Part shown: positions 8,021-16,829 of the stretch, piece after piece | Layout of the letters: each line of letters opens with the position of its first letter | Numbering within the stretch: position 1 is the stretch's first letter | Source of the DNA: Alicyclobacillus acidiphilus NBRC 100859 | GTDB taxonomy: Bacteria; Bacillota; Bacilli; Alicyclobacillales; Alicyclobacillaceae | Assembly (NCBI RefSeq): GCF_001544355.1 | Contig: NZ_BCQI01000030.1 | Coordinates: forward strand, 1 to 33,996 | Direction of reading: 5' to 3' | Length of the DNA stretch: 33,996 nt | The notes under the pieces: generated by a model | Databases searched by the model: none | Told to the model about the DNA's origin: nothing | What the model saw: only the letters and a program-made list of their open reading frames with translations | Made by a program: the position numbers and the translations under genes

Positions 8021-9039
8021 GTCTGGACTATCGAGATCAAGCGCGGACGCTATCAAACGACTGGGTTCTCGAACTCAACAACGTTGGGAAAATCTATGGA
8101 AAGAAGGGCAACGTGACCGTCGCCGCCCACAAGGTGAACTTTACGGTCGAGCCGGGGAAAATCGTGGCTTTGGTCGGGGAAAGCGGAAGTGGCAAGAGCA
8201 CTTTGGCGAGGCTGATCACGGGTGTCGAACGCCCGACGGAAGGTTCGGTTCGATTTGGCCAATGGCAGGTCGATTCATTGAGCGGAAGAGATCTCCGTTT
8301 ATACCGAAGACACGTCCAGATGGTATTCCAGGATCCGTTCTCATCGCTCAATCCGCAAAATACCGTGCTGTACACGATTGTCCGGCCATTGCGCCGACAT
8401 CTGGGGATGAGTGAGTCACAGGCGATCGATGCGGCAAAGAGCATCATGGAGACCGTGCGACTGACGCCGGTGGAACACTTCATGCACCGCAAACCCCACC
8501 AATTGTCTGGCGGTCAAAGGCAGAGACTCGTCATTGCGCGAGCTATCGCCTGCGAGCCGAAACTGGTTGTCGCCGATGAACCTGTATCGATGCTCGACGT
8601 ATCCATACGGGCTGATATTCTCCATTTAATTGATGAAATCCGTCATACCCGAAATACGTCGTTCGTCTACATCACGCACGACATGGTCAGTGCGCGGGCG
8701 TTGTCGGACGAGGTGATTGTGCTTTATCGAGGTCATGTCGTAGAGCAAGGTGCGGCGGATGAAGTTGTTCGTCATCCTGCCCATCCGTACACCCAATTGC
8801 TCTTCTCGTCGGTTCCTCGGCCATTCAGGTCGCGCGGGCACAACTCGAGGAGCGTGGAGCCAAGCGCCGCCAGCCGTGACAGTTCATTGGCATCGCAGGT
8901 CAGCACCGGAGGCTGTCCGTTCGCGCCGCGATGTCCGTATGTGATCGACGACTGTCGATCGACGGCGCCTGCGCTGGTTGGGCTGCCATCGCATCGCCAC
9001 GCCTGCTTGAATTCGCCAAACCCGACGCACGATGCGTAA
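8017..9039 (+). CDS. ABC transporter ATP-binding protein, OppF/DppF type
   Basis: The second ATPase of the heterodimer has 340 residues from ATG 8017. That start overlaps the previous stop by four bases and follows a strong GGAGGAGG ribosome binding site. The frame is open further upstream, but that part lies within the OppD-type gene and is not expected to be translated. Walker A GESGSGKST is at about 54-62, followed by QDPFSSLNPQ (Q-loop), LSGGQRQR (signature), LVVADEPVSMLD (Walker B) and YITHDM (switch). The C-terminal motif CPFAPRCPYVIDDC matches the OppF extension. A loop between the last two elements (RSRGHNSRSVEPSAASRDSS) is serine- and arginine-rich and looks like a flexible linker. 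Confidence 0.93.
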   Translation: MSLDYRDQARTLSNDWVLELNNVGKIYGKKGNVTVAAHKVNFTVEPGKIVALVGESGSGKSTLARLITGVERPTEGSVRFGQWQVDSLSGRDLRLYRRHVQMVFQDPFSSLNPQNTVLYTIVRPLRRHLGMSESQAIDAAKSIMETVRLTPVEHFMHRKPHQLSGGQRQRLVIARAIACEPKLVVADEPVSMLDVSIRADILHLIDEIRHTRNTSFVYITHDMVSARALSDEVIVLYRGHVVEQGAADEVVRHPAHPYTQLLFSSVPRPFRSRGHNSRSVEPSAASRDSSLASQVSTGGCPFAPRCPYVIDDCRSTAPALVGLPSHRHACLNSPNPTHDA

Positions 9040-9057
9040 TAGCTAGGAGGACATCTT

Positions 9058-11397
9058 GTGGTTTCATATCAGAACAAACACTTTCGAATCAGAGACAAAG
9101 ACGTGTTTTTGTACGGGGCGGAGTGTCACTATTTTCGGTTGGACCCAAGTGAATGGGCGGATCGACTGCACAAAATGAAAGAAGCGGGTTTCAATCTTGT
9201 CAGTACCTACGTACCTTGGATCTGGCACGAGCCCACGGAGGGCGAGATCGATCTCGAGGGTAAAACGCATCCGCGACGCAATCTGGCGGCGTTTCTCGAT
9301 CTTTGCCAGTCGCTGGATCTGTACTGCATCGTTCGGCCTGGCCCCTACGTGATGTCCGAACTGAAAAACGAAGGCATTCCCGAATGGCTCTTAGCGACCT
9401 ATCCCGAGGTCATCGCGCGAGACCGATACGGGAACCTGCATCCTACGCGCGTTGTTTCGTATCTTCACCCAACGTATTTGAGATTGGCGCAAACCTGGTA
9501 TGAACACGTTTGTTCGTGTGTTTCGCCTCGTCTGATTACCCGAGGTGGAAACGTGATCATGTTTCAATTGGACAATGAGATTGGCATGCTGCATTGGGTG
9601 ACCAATACGGCGGACCATAACACGTCCGCGCTTGCACGCTACGAGAGTTTTAAAGCGGATCGAGGAATACAAGATGACGCAACACGTTCGACGGCGGACG
9701 AACATTGGCGGCAAGTCGAATTTCGCCGCCGTGAGTGGGCTGAATATGTCCGGGTGCTCAAATCTCTTGCAGAACGCAACGGAATCGACGTTCCATTTAT
9801 TGTGAACGTGCATGGTTTCAAAGATTTCTCCGTGTACAGTCGCGGTGTGGATTATCCAATTGGGCTGTCGCAGTTGAAGTCGACGGGCGAGATCGACGAT
9901 GTCATTATCGCCGGCGATTTCTATCCGGGGAAGATAGGCTATGATAACTTTCACGATCTGATTTTGAGTTCAGCTTTGACGGAATCGATTAGTCCAGCAG
10001 GTCAACCGCTCTTTTCCGCAGAGTTTCAATCGGGGCGCCTCGCGGATCGACCGCGCATTTATCCGAGCGACGTCGATTTGATCACGCGCCTGTGTGTCGC
10101 GAGCGGTATGAATGCTTTGAATTACTACATGTTTTGCGGCGGCGACAATGTCGAAGGGATCGGCCTGTTTGGACGTCGGCACGAATGGCAGGCTCCAATC
10201 GCTTCGAACGGCGAATTGCGTCCGTCGTATGACGTCACCAAGCATTTGGGACGATTGTACACGACGCTCGGCAGCCTGCTCTGTGGCGCGCCGAGATCGG
10301 TGGATACCCATATCGGCTTCTATTCGCCCTATTACGCAACTGAAGTGGCAGACAGGAACGATCCGCAGGTGAATCAGATCGTTTCGCACATCGAACACCA
10401 ACGAGAGCAGTATCATTTCGATGGGGTGTGGAGACTGTTGGCTGCCGCGAATATTTCGTTTGACGCCATCGACGTTCAAAAGGACATTGATGTCGACGCT
10501 GCGCCGACGCTTTGGATGTGCACGACAAAGTACATGGACAGGCACACGCAACAGAGACTCGCCGATTATGTGGAACAAGGCGGGAAACTGGTCATTGGCC
10601 CCGAGCTCCCTGCTTACGATTTATCTGGACGGCCGTGTGATGTGTTGGCAAACGTCTTGGGGACGAGTGTCCAGGATGAACGCTATGGGTTTCAGCGCGT
10701 CACCATTGGCGGTATTGATTCTGTCTTCTGTCGTCAATACTCGGTTCTGGAACTGCCTGACGATGCAGAAATCACCGCGTTCACGGAGGCTGGAGCGCAC
10801 GAGCCGCTCGGTTTCACTCGCGCCATTGGCCGAGGGCAGGTTCTCGTGCTTGGGGCGGCGTTGACACACGAATATCAGTACCAAATTGACGTCATCCGAA
10901 AACTGGCCAGTTACGTCGGTATTGAACCGGTGCTTCGCCTCTCCAATGACAATCTGGTCGCGACGGAGCGCTTGAGCGATCAAGGGAAGCTCATCTCCGT
11001 GATCAATGTGGACGACGTCGCGCATGAGACGTACGTGACTCGTTACGGCACCGACGTATTTGACGGCCAGTCCGTTTGCGTTGCGCCTCGGACAGGGAAA
11101 CTGCTTCCTGTTGATTGGGAACTCGCGCACGGCGTCAAATTGAAGTACAGCACGGTCGAAGTGACGGGGCTGGAAGCCACAGAAAGCGGAGTGCGCTTAC
11201 GCGTCTCAATACCAGCTCGAGATGCCGCAGTGTTGGCGTTTGCCACGGAAGCTAAGCTGCAAGTTCACTCGGATGAAATGCTGGATGCGGTAGATGACGT
11301 TCTGCATGGATACACCATACGCTATCGCTCTATGGAAGAACCGCGCGAGGTGCAGATTGAGCTGGTGAAATCCGCGGAACGTGCCGGATCGAGGTAA
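9058..11397 (+). CDS. Glycoside hydrolase family 35-type beta-galactosidase
   Basis: The 779-residue protein has no signal peptide, so it should act in the cytoplasm on imported sugars. The N-terminal TIM barrel opens with VFLYGAECHYFRLDPSEWAD and continues with AGFNLVSTYVPWIWHEPTEG and CIVRPGPYVMSELKNEGIPEWL, all typical of GH35. The acid/base glutamate is E174 in MFQLDNEIG, and the nucleophile is probably E322 in FSAEFQSGR. The family signature is usually QxENE followed by F or Y. Here it reads QLDNEI, so this is a divergent member whose substrate may not be simple lactose-like galactosides. It starts at GTG 9058 behind AGGAGG, 18 bases after the transporter ATPase, and is the last gene of the lacI operon. 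The C-terminal half (about 400-779) contains a trimerisation-like domain and beta-rich modules that I did not assign. Confidence 0.85.
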   Translation: MVSYQNKHFRIRDKDVFLYGAECHYFRLDPSEWADRLHKMKEAGFNLVSTYVPWIWHEPTEGEIDLEGKTHPRRNLAAFLDLCQSLDLYCIVRPGPYVMSELKNEGIPEWLLATYPEVIARDRYGNLHPTRVVSYLHPTYLRLAQTWYEHVCSCVSPRLITRGGNVIMFQLDNEIGMLHWVTNTADHNTSALARYESFKADRGIQDDATRSTADEHWRQVEFRRREWAEYVRVLKSLAERNGIDVPFIVNVHGFKDFSVYSRGVDYPIGLSQLKSTGEIDDVIIAGDFYPGKIGYDNFHDLILSSALTESISPAGQPLFSAEFQSGRLADRPRIYPSDVDLITRLCVASGMNALNYYMFCGGDNVEGIGLFGRRHEWQAPIASNGELRPSYDVTKHLGRLYTTLGSLLCGAPRSVDTHIGFYSPYYATEVADRNDPQVNQIVSHIEHQREQYHFDGVWRLLAAANISFDAIDVQKDIDVDAAPTLWMCTTKYMDRHTQQRLADYVEQGGKLVIGPELPAYDLSGRPCDVLANVLGTSVQDERYGFQRVTIGGIDSVFCRQYSVLELPDDAEITAFTEAGAHEPLGFTRAIGRGQVLVLGAALTHEYQYQIDVIRKLASYVGIEPVLRLSNDNLVATERLSDQGKLISVINVDDVAHETYVTRYGTDVFDGQSVCVAPRTGKLLPVDWELAHGVKLKYSTVEVTGLEATESGVRLRVSIPARDAAVLAFATEAKLQVHSDEMLDAVDDVLHGYTIRYRSMEEPREVQIELVKSAERAGSR

Positions 11398-11487
11398 CAG
11401 GCACGAGTGGTGTTTGCAACGGCACATGAGCATGGGAGAGTCACTTGGACTTTCTGTTTATTCATCTGCGGAGCGCTTGATCCCAAT

Positions 11488-11518
11488 AGAGGCCACGGCC
11501 ATTCGACCGCGGCCCTCT
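11488..11518 (+). terminator. Possible terminator hairpin after the GH35 operon
   Basis: AGAGG (11488-11492) pairs with CCTCT (11514-11518). With one bulge and one mismatch, CC and CGG further inside pair with GG and CCG. The stem is GC-rich, but no T-run follows, so the terminator assignment is weak. It lies about 90 bases after the GH35 stop. Confidence 0.3.
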
Positions 11519-11928
11519 GTGGCAGGAAGCGACATTGGACGTCTGAGGCACTATCGGCCAACTTCGCGTTTTGAGTTGAGAATGTAGTGATTGATCCAAT
11601 TCCATAACGCGCCGCAATGTGGTAGGGTTATCATGACTGTCGTGAAACCCCTTACATGAAAATGTGGAAGCCACTATCGGAGATGGTGGTTATTCTGACA
11701 TGGATCGATCCGTTTCGGCAATTGGGTATCCTTCGATGTTAATTTTCGTGTAAAAAAATGTATGACACAATCATGAAAGGTTTTGGGGTCGCCCTCATCG
11801 AATGTATATTTTCAACCAATGCTATTGACTATCTACCCCCAATCCACAGTAAAAAGACTGCCAAATGGGGCTTTCTCCCTTCTCCTCTCCTCTAATCTTG
11901 CATCTTTCTGAAATTTAGTTTCGTAGTA

Positions 11929-11957
11929 TTTACACCAAAAATGAAACATGATAACAT
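11929..11957 (+). promoter_or_regulatory. Candidate promoter of the second Opp operon
   Basis: TTTACA (11929-11934) and TAACAT (11952-11957), separated by 17 bases, match the -35 at five of six and the -10 at four of six positions. Transcription would start near 11964, about 45 bases before TTG 12009. Another TTGACT near 11825 lacks a well-placed -10. Confidence 0.4.
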
Positions 11958-12008
11958 TCAGTCAATAAGCGCAGCTTACGTCTCACGTACGGATTAGGGG
12001 GAGAAAAG

Positions 12009-13823
12009 TTGACAAAGAGGAATCGAATTCTTGCGTTTCTAGCAGCTCTCAGTTCGATCTCAGCACTAGGCATACCGTCCGCCGCCACGACATTTGCAGC
12101 TACGAGCAACACGTTCACGACCATCAACGGAGACCACCCGATTACAGCAGGGGCGCCAATGAATCCGTTCAATGCCACGCCCAACACGTTCATGGGCTAT
12201 GACGAGATGCAATTGGCTTGGTTTACTAACTCGGCGAACAACGAAAATGATTTCATCCCTGGACTGGCGAAGAGTTGGGTACAAAACAAGGCTGGGACTT
12301 CGGTTACGGTGACGCTTCAACCTGGGGCGAAATGGTCCAACGGACAGCCTGTCACGGCGCAGGATGTTGTGACATCGATGGCGATCGCGTTCACGCAAGG
12401 CGACGCCCAAGCATTCTTCCTAGGTTCCGTAAAAGCGCTTTCATCGAACAAGGTCCAGTTCAACCAGCTTCCTGGGCAGCATTACAACTTGTTCATGCAC
12501 GCCTTGTTGCAGTCGGTCATCGTGCCAACATCGGTCTATGGATCGCAGTTGCCAAAGAACATCTGGCAATTGATTGACACGTCGCAGTACGCGGGTTCGA
12601 ACAAGGCGAAGGCAGCCGCGGCGGCCAAGGCGGAGACGCAATTGACGAACCTCGGCAAAAAAATTGCGGCGTTTGCGCCGCCGACCGACGTTTCGGCAGG
12701 GCCGTTCGTGATCAAAAACCTCAATCCCGGCGAAGCGTATCTCACGAAGAACCCGTACTTCTATGCCGCGCAAAACGTGCACGTCGACAACGTCATCTTC
12801 CGCAACTACACGGGCAACCAACAAATCTGGAACTATCTGATTTCCGGCCAGTTGGATCAGGCGCCGTTTACATCGATGCCAACGAACATTCTGCAACAGG
12901 TGTTGCACGTGAAGACCAACAAGGAGCTTTCGACGCCGTCGTTCGTGGGTGCAGCGTTGGCATTCAATCAAAGCGCATATCCGTACAATCTGTTGGCTGT
13001 TCGGCAGGCCTTGGCGCACATCATCAACCGTCAAGACGTTCAGAAGGTCGGCGAACCGGTTTCCGGATCGGTCTCTGAGTACTCGGATGGCATGATTGAT
13101 GCGGCTACCAAGACCTGGTTGACAAAGTCGCAGATCAATTCTTTGGACAAGTACTCATACAACGTCGCGCTGGCGACGAAAGAGCTTGAGGCTGCCGGCT
13201 TCAAGAAGCAGAACGGCCAATGGATCATGCCAAACGGCAAACCGTGGACCGCGACAATTTACACGGTCAACGGTTTCAGCGACTGGATTGAGGCTTCCAA
13301 AGTCATCGCCAGTGAAATGACCAGCTTTGGCATCCCGACACAACCCAGCATCGTGAGCAGTTATTCGGAATATCTGCAACAACTGGCGGCTGGCAAGTAT
13401 CCGATTGGCTTCTGGCTGAACGCTTTAGGACCTTCGGCGTACGGCACATTCCAACGAATCTTCGGATCGCCGGACGGTTACAACGTGGTTGGTGGCAAGC
13501 TTCAATACTCGCCTGCGAGCGACAAGAGCGGTGGAAACTGGCTCGACATCTCGAAAGAGATCAAGCTTCTCAACGGCAAGGTGATCAATCCTGGTCAGTT
13601 GACGTACGCCTTGAACAATATGAACGCAGCCCAGCAGAAGACGGCCGTCGCCGAACTGGCTGAAGCGGCGAACGTGGATTTGCCGATGATCACGCTGTGG
13701 AACTACACGAACGTGCAGTTCGTGAACACGGCACGGTTTACCGATTTCCCGACGCAAACGGGTGTCTTGGACAATCCGGCTGGTGTCTGGATGGCGTTGG
13801 GCTATGTGAAGCCTGTGAAATAA
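12009..13823 (+). CDS. ABC transporter solute-binding protein, family 5, without lipobox
   Basis: The 604-residue SBP_bac_5 protein opens the second transporter operon. A basic N-terminus (MTKRNR), a hydrophobic core (ILAFLAALSSISALG) and AATTFAATS form a Sec signal peptide. There is no cysteine in this region, so no lipobox. The family signature appears as VTLQPGAKWSNGQPVTAQDV, followed by SAGPFVIKNLNPGEAYLTKN, VRQALAHIINRQDV and FGIPTQPSIVSSYSEYL. It starts at TTG 12009 behind AGGGGGAG. Ligands of the family are peptides, muropeptides or sugars. Downstream murein-catabolism genes make a muropeptide plausible (inference). How the protein stays at the cell surface is unclear: it may be retained by an uncleaved signal, or be soluble in the wall space. 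Confidence 0.9.
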   Translation: MTKRNRILAFLAALSSISALGIPSAATTFAATSNTFTTINGDHPITAGAPMNPFNATPNTFMGYDEMQLAWFTNSANNENDFIPGLAKSWVQNKAGTSVTVTLQPGAKWSNGQPVTAQDVVTSMAIAFTQGDAQAFFLGSVKALSSNKVQFNQLPGQHYNLFMHALLQSVIVPTSVYGSQLPKNIWQLIDTSQYAGSNKAKAAAAAKAETQLTNLGKKIAAFAPPTDVSAGPFVIKNLNPGEAYLTKNPYFYAAQNVHVDNVIFRNYTGNQQIWNYLISGQLDQAPFTSMPTNILQQVLHVKTNKELSTPSFVGAALAFNQSAYPYNLLAVRQALAHIINRQDVQKVGEPVSGSVSEYSDGMIDAATKTWLTKSQINSLDKYSYNVALATKELEAAGFKKQNGQWIMPNGKPWTATIYTVNGFSDWIEASKVIASEMTSFGIPTQPSIVSSYSEYLQQLAAGKYPIGFWLNALGPSAYGTFQRIFGSPDGYNVVGGKLQYSPASDKSGGNWLDISKEIKLLNGKVINPGQLTYALNNMNAAQQKTAVAELAEAANVDLPMITLWNYTNVQFVNTARFTDFPTQTGVLDNPAGVWMALGYVKPVK

Positions 13824-13842
13824 CGACAGCGTTGAACCTTGG

Positions 13843-13876
13843 ATCGGGGTCAGACCGAGTATGGCCTGCCCCCGAT
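13843..13876 (+). other. Intercistronic stem-loop between binding protein and permease (second operon)
   Basis: ATCGGGG (13843-13849) pairs with CCCCGAT (13870-13876). After one mismatch, CAG (13851-13853) pairs with CTG (13866-13868), leaving a 12-base loop. It lies 20 bases after the binding-protein stop and lacks a T-run. Its position matches the hairpin at 5078-5103 in the first operon, consistent with processing or partial termination that favours binding-protein expression. Confidence 0.55.
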
Positions 13877-13913
13877 TGTCATTTCACGTTTTATCAAATG
13901 GGGTGTTGTCATC

Positions 13914-14906
13914 ATGAAGACGGTGCTGGTGCGGCTGCTAAAACGTATCATCGGAGGCGTCATCATGATTCTTGTGGTGGCATCCTTTACGTTTTTCTTG
14001 GTCCGCATGATGCCGGGCAATCCGATTGAGGCGAAGTATGAACAACTGATCATGAGCGGCTACACGCCGGATCAGGCGATGAGCGCCGTGCGTGTGATGT
14101 ATGGTTTTATTCCGAAGCAGCCACTGTTTCAGCAATTTGTCACGTATCTCTGGCAGATTCTGCACTTGAATCTCGGGCAGTCGATTTCCTATGAGGGCAC
14201 GCCCGTGATGAAAATCATACTCGGTGCCGCGCCGTGGACCATCATCCTTGTCTTGACGGGTACGCTGGCGAGTTTTGTTGTCGGGGTCCTGGCAGGCGTG
14301 ATCGCGGCGATCCGGCGCAATAAAGTCTCCGGCAATTTAATCACAGTCTCCGGTTCCTTGCTGCACGGCATTCCGCAGTTTGTCATGGGATTGTTTTTGG
14401 CGTACGTGTTCACGACCATTTGGGCCGTTTTTCCGTACGGCGCCCCGTACGACGCGTCCTTGACGCCTGGGTTCAACTGGCCGTATATCGGCTCTTTGGC
14501 GTGGCACGCCATCTTACCCGTCGCGACATACGCTCTGTCGAGTTACGGCGGTTGGCTGCTGACCATGAAGTCAAGTGTGATCAGCGTGCTCGGCGACGAT
14601 TTCATTCTGGCTGCCGAGGTGCGAGGCATCAAACCGTCCATTCGCATGCGGTACATTGCGCAGAACGCGATGCTCCCCCTGTTCACCATCCTGGCCTTGT
14701 CCATCGGTTTCATGTTTGGCGGTTCCATCTTCATCGAGGATATCTTCGATTACCCCGGTCTTGGCAACATGCTGACCAACGCGATTTCGTACAAGGACTA
14801 TCCGCTGATGAGCGGCGCATTTTTGCTGATTACCGTGGCGATCATCGCCGCCAACATCGCGACCGACTTTCTATACTCTATCGTCGATCCACGAATTCGG
14901 AGGTGA
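13914..14906 (+). CDS. ABC transporter permease, DppB/OppB type (second operon)
   Basis: About 330 residues from ATG 13914. The frame is open back to 13839, but that part would cover the intercistronic hairpin and add a non-homologous head, so I reject it. The N-terminus is LKRIIGGVIMILVVASFTFFLV followed by RMMPGNPIEAKY as in DppB. The EAA loop is GDDFILAAEVRGIKPSIRMR, and the C-terminus ends YSIVDPRIRR. The ribosome binding site is poor (GGGGTG, 9-15 bases upstream), so translation may be modest compared with the binding protein. It builds the membrane pore with the next gene product. Confidence 0.92.
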   Translation: MKTVLVRLLKRIIGGVIMILVVASFTFFLVRMMPGNPIEAKYEQLIMSGYTPDQAMSAVRVMYGFIPKQPLFQQFVTYLWQILHLNLGQSISYEGTPVMKIILGAAPWTIILVLTGTLASFVVGVLAGVIAAIRRNKVSGNLITVSGSLLHGIPQFVMGLFLAYVFTTIWAVFPYGAPYDASLTPGFNWPYIGSLAWHAILPVATYALSSYGGWLLTMKSSVISVLGDDFILAAEVRGIKPSIRMRYIAQNAMLPLFTILALSIGFMFGGSIFIEDIFDYPGLGNMLTNAISYKDYPLMSGAFLLITVAIIAANIATDFLYSIVDPRIRR

Positions 14907-14912
14907 CGCAGC

Positions 14913-15824
14913 TTGGTTGTTGCCCAAACGCAATTATCAAACGGACAGGCACGCAGACGACATCATCGGGAACCGTTTTTGCGCTTCGCCTTAAAGACGA
15001 TTGTGAAGAAGCCTGGTCGACTGATTGGCTTCCTGATTATTGTCCTCTTTATCCTGATGGCGATCTTCGGCCCGATGCTGTATCCGAAGAACCTGCCCAT
15101 CGATCCCAACGCGATTTACGCGCCAATCAGCTGGAAGTATCCACTGGGCACGGATTTTGAAGGGACGAGCAATCTTGCGCTGGTGATCACCGGTGCCCGC
15201 TACGTGTTGTTCGCGGCGGCCATGGGCGCTTTGTTTACGGTCGTGTTCGGCACCGTGCTCGGGCTGTTGTCCGGCTATTTCGCAGGGGCGACCGACTCCG
15301 TCATCATGCGGATCACCGACTTTATCCTGACGTTGCCATCGTTCCCGCTCTTGGTCGTGCTCTCGACGGTGTGGAACTTCGGCCAACCGGTGGCGATGGG
15401 CTTCGTCTTAGGCATCACGGGGTGGGGCGGCCTGGCTCGCGCGGTTCGCTCGCAAACCCTGACCCTTCGTGAACGAGGCTTCATTGAAGCTGCTCGTGGT
15501 CTCGGCTTGTCCTCTGGTCACATTCTGTTTCGGCAACTGATGCCGAACGTTGGATCGTATATCGCGATGAATCTGCTACTCGCGGTCACCGGGAGCATTT
15601 ATGCGGAAGTTGGTTTGTTCTTCCTTGGCGTCGTGCCGTTTCACGTCAACAATTGGGGCGTGATGCTGAATTTGGCCGTGTTCTCCGGTGGCGCGATGTC
15701 CAGCCCGCAGGCTCTGCCATACTTGCTGTCGCCGATGCTGGCTTTGCTGATTTTGACGCTCGGTATCGTATTGTTCTTGGACGCTGTCGATGAAATGTTC
15801 AACCCTCGGTTGAGAGAGGTGTAG
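14913..15824 (+). CDS. ABC transporter permease, DppC/OppC type (second operon)
   Basis: The 303-residue inner-membrane subunit starts at TTG 14913, with GGAGGT about 7 bases upstream inside the end of the preceding gene. A short cytoplasmic tail precedes the first helix (LIGFLIIVLFILMAIFGPML). The DppC-type segment is YPLGTDFEGTSNLALVITGAR, where the usual GTDxxGRD is changed to GTDFEGTS. The EAA loop reads RERGFIEAARGLGLSSGHIL, and the C-terminus is DAVDEMFNPRLRE. It sits six bases after the partner permease stop and three bases before the ATPase gene. Confidence 0.92.
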   Translation: MVVAQTQLSNGQARRRHHREPFLRFALKTIVKKPGRLIGFLIIVLFILMAIFGPMLYPKNLPIDPNAIYAPISWKYPLGTDFEGTSNLALVITGARYVLFAAAMGALFTVVFGTVLGLLSGYFAGATDSVIMRITDFILTLPSFPLLVVLSTVWNFGQPVAMGFVLGITGWGGLARAVRSQTLTLRERGFIEAARGLGLSSGHILFRQLMPNVGSYIAMNLLLAVTGSIYAEVGLFFLGVVPFHVNNWGVMLNLAVFSGGAMSSPQALPYLLSPMLALLILTLGIVLFLDAVDEMFNPRLREV

Positions 15825-15827
15825 CGA

Positions 15828-16829
15828 TTGAACGCGGAACTGCAGTTGATAGATGCGCAAACAGCCGTTCAGGTGCGCGGATTGAACGTCGTCTACGAGA
15901 CGACTCAAGGCGATATCCCAGCTGTCCAGAACGTCAACCTGGACATTCGAAAGGGGCAGATCACCGGGATCATCGGCGAATCGGGATCGGGAAAATCCAC
16001 GCTGGTGATGGCGATGATGAACGCCGTCGCGAAGCCGGGCCGCGTGGCATCGGGGTCCATAGAGGTGTCGGGCGTCGGCGACATGATGAAGCTGTCGACG
16101 GAGCAACAGCGGAGGGCGCGCAGCACGGAACTCGGCCTCGTCTTTCAGGCGGCGCAGAATTCGCTGAATCCGTTGCGGCGGATTGGCCACCAGGTGCTGG
16201 ATCTCGGCCGTTCTCACGGCGTCAAGGACCTCCGCGCGCTTCTGCGAAAAGCAAAGGATCTTCTGGAGCGGCTGGGGCTCGACGCGGACCGCGTGCTGAC
16301 CGCCTACCAACACGAATTGTCTGGCGGCATGCGCCAGCGGGTCGGCATCATGTTCGCGCTGGTACTTGACGCGAAAGTGGTCATTTTGGACGAGGCGACG
16401 ACGGCGCTCGACATGCTGTCGCAGGCATCCGTGCTCCAGATTGTTCGAGAGTTGCACGAAGAACGCGGCTTGACGACCATTCTCATCACCCACGACATGG
16501 GTGTCGTCGGAGATCTCGCCGATCGCGTCGTCGTCATGTACGCTGGTTGCATCGTCGAAGAAGGTGTCACTCAGGAAGTTCTGACGAGTCCGAAACATCC
16601 GTATACGCGCGGCCTGATTCGCGCCATTCCGAGAATCAGCGGCGATATCGACAAGGCGGTGCCGCTGTCGGGATCGCCGCCCGACATGAACACATACAAG
16701 CAGCCTGGATGTTTGTTCGCGGATCGGTGTCCGTTGGCGGCGCCTGAGTGCCAACAGAGCCGCCCGCCGTTGTTGGAAGTGGAAACTGGGAGACATGTCG
16801 CATGCTTTCGGGTGAATGACCATGCTTGA
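15828..16829 (+). CDS. ABC transporter ATP-binding protein, OppD/DppD type (second operon)
   Basis: The 333-residue ATPase has Walker A GESGSGKST at 50-58, a Q-loop VFQAAQNSLNPLR, the signature LSGGMRQR, Walker B VVILDEATTALD and the switch LITHDMG. The C-terminal extension contains CLFADRCPLAAPEC, the OppD/F cysteine motif. It starts at TTG 15828, behind GAGAGGTG that overlaps the preceding stop. The Walker B motif reads DEAT rather than DEPT, a conservative change. The end overlaps the next ATPase gene by eight bases, indicating coupled translation. Confidence 0.92.
   Translation: MNAELQLIDAQTAVQVRGLNVVYETTQGDIPAVQNVNLDIRKGQITGIIGESGSGKSTLVMAMMNAVAKPGRVASGSIEVSGVGDMMKLSTEQQRRARSTELGLVFQAAQNSLNPLRRIGHQVLDLGRSHGVKDLRALLRKAKDLLERLGLDADRVLTAYQHELSGGMRQRVGIMFALVLDAKVVILDEATTALDMLSQASVLQIVRELHEERGLTTILITHDMGVVGDLADRVVVMYAGCIVEEGVTQEVLTSPKHPYTRGLIRAIPRISGDIDKAVPLSGSPPDMNTYKQPGCLFADRCPLAAPECQQSRPPLLEVETGRHVACFRVNDHA

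Larger units (their letters stand above)
11398..12008. other. Gene-free 611-bp gap between the two transporter operons
   Basis: No frame with a convincing start, RBS and family resemblance is present on either strand. The gap holds an imperfect stem-loop near 11488-11518, a small hairpin at 11671-11689 (8-bp stem with one G-T pair, three-base loop) and an AT-rich stretch with a promoter-like element at 11929-11957. No recognisable riboswitch or T-box was identified by eye. Confidence 0.5.

Noticed and set aside
11671-11689. Hairpin in the gene-free gap as a riboswitch or terminator
   Set aside because: It is a short stem with a wobble pair and a three-base loop, with no T-run and no recognisable aptamer around it.
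13839-13913. Upstream extension of the second DppB-type permease
   Set aside because: The extra residues precede the conserved N-terminus, include the intercistronic stem-loop and have no RBS.
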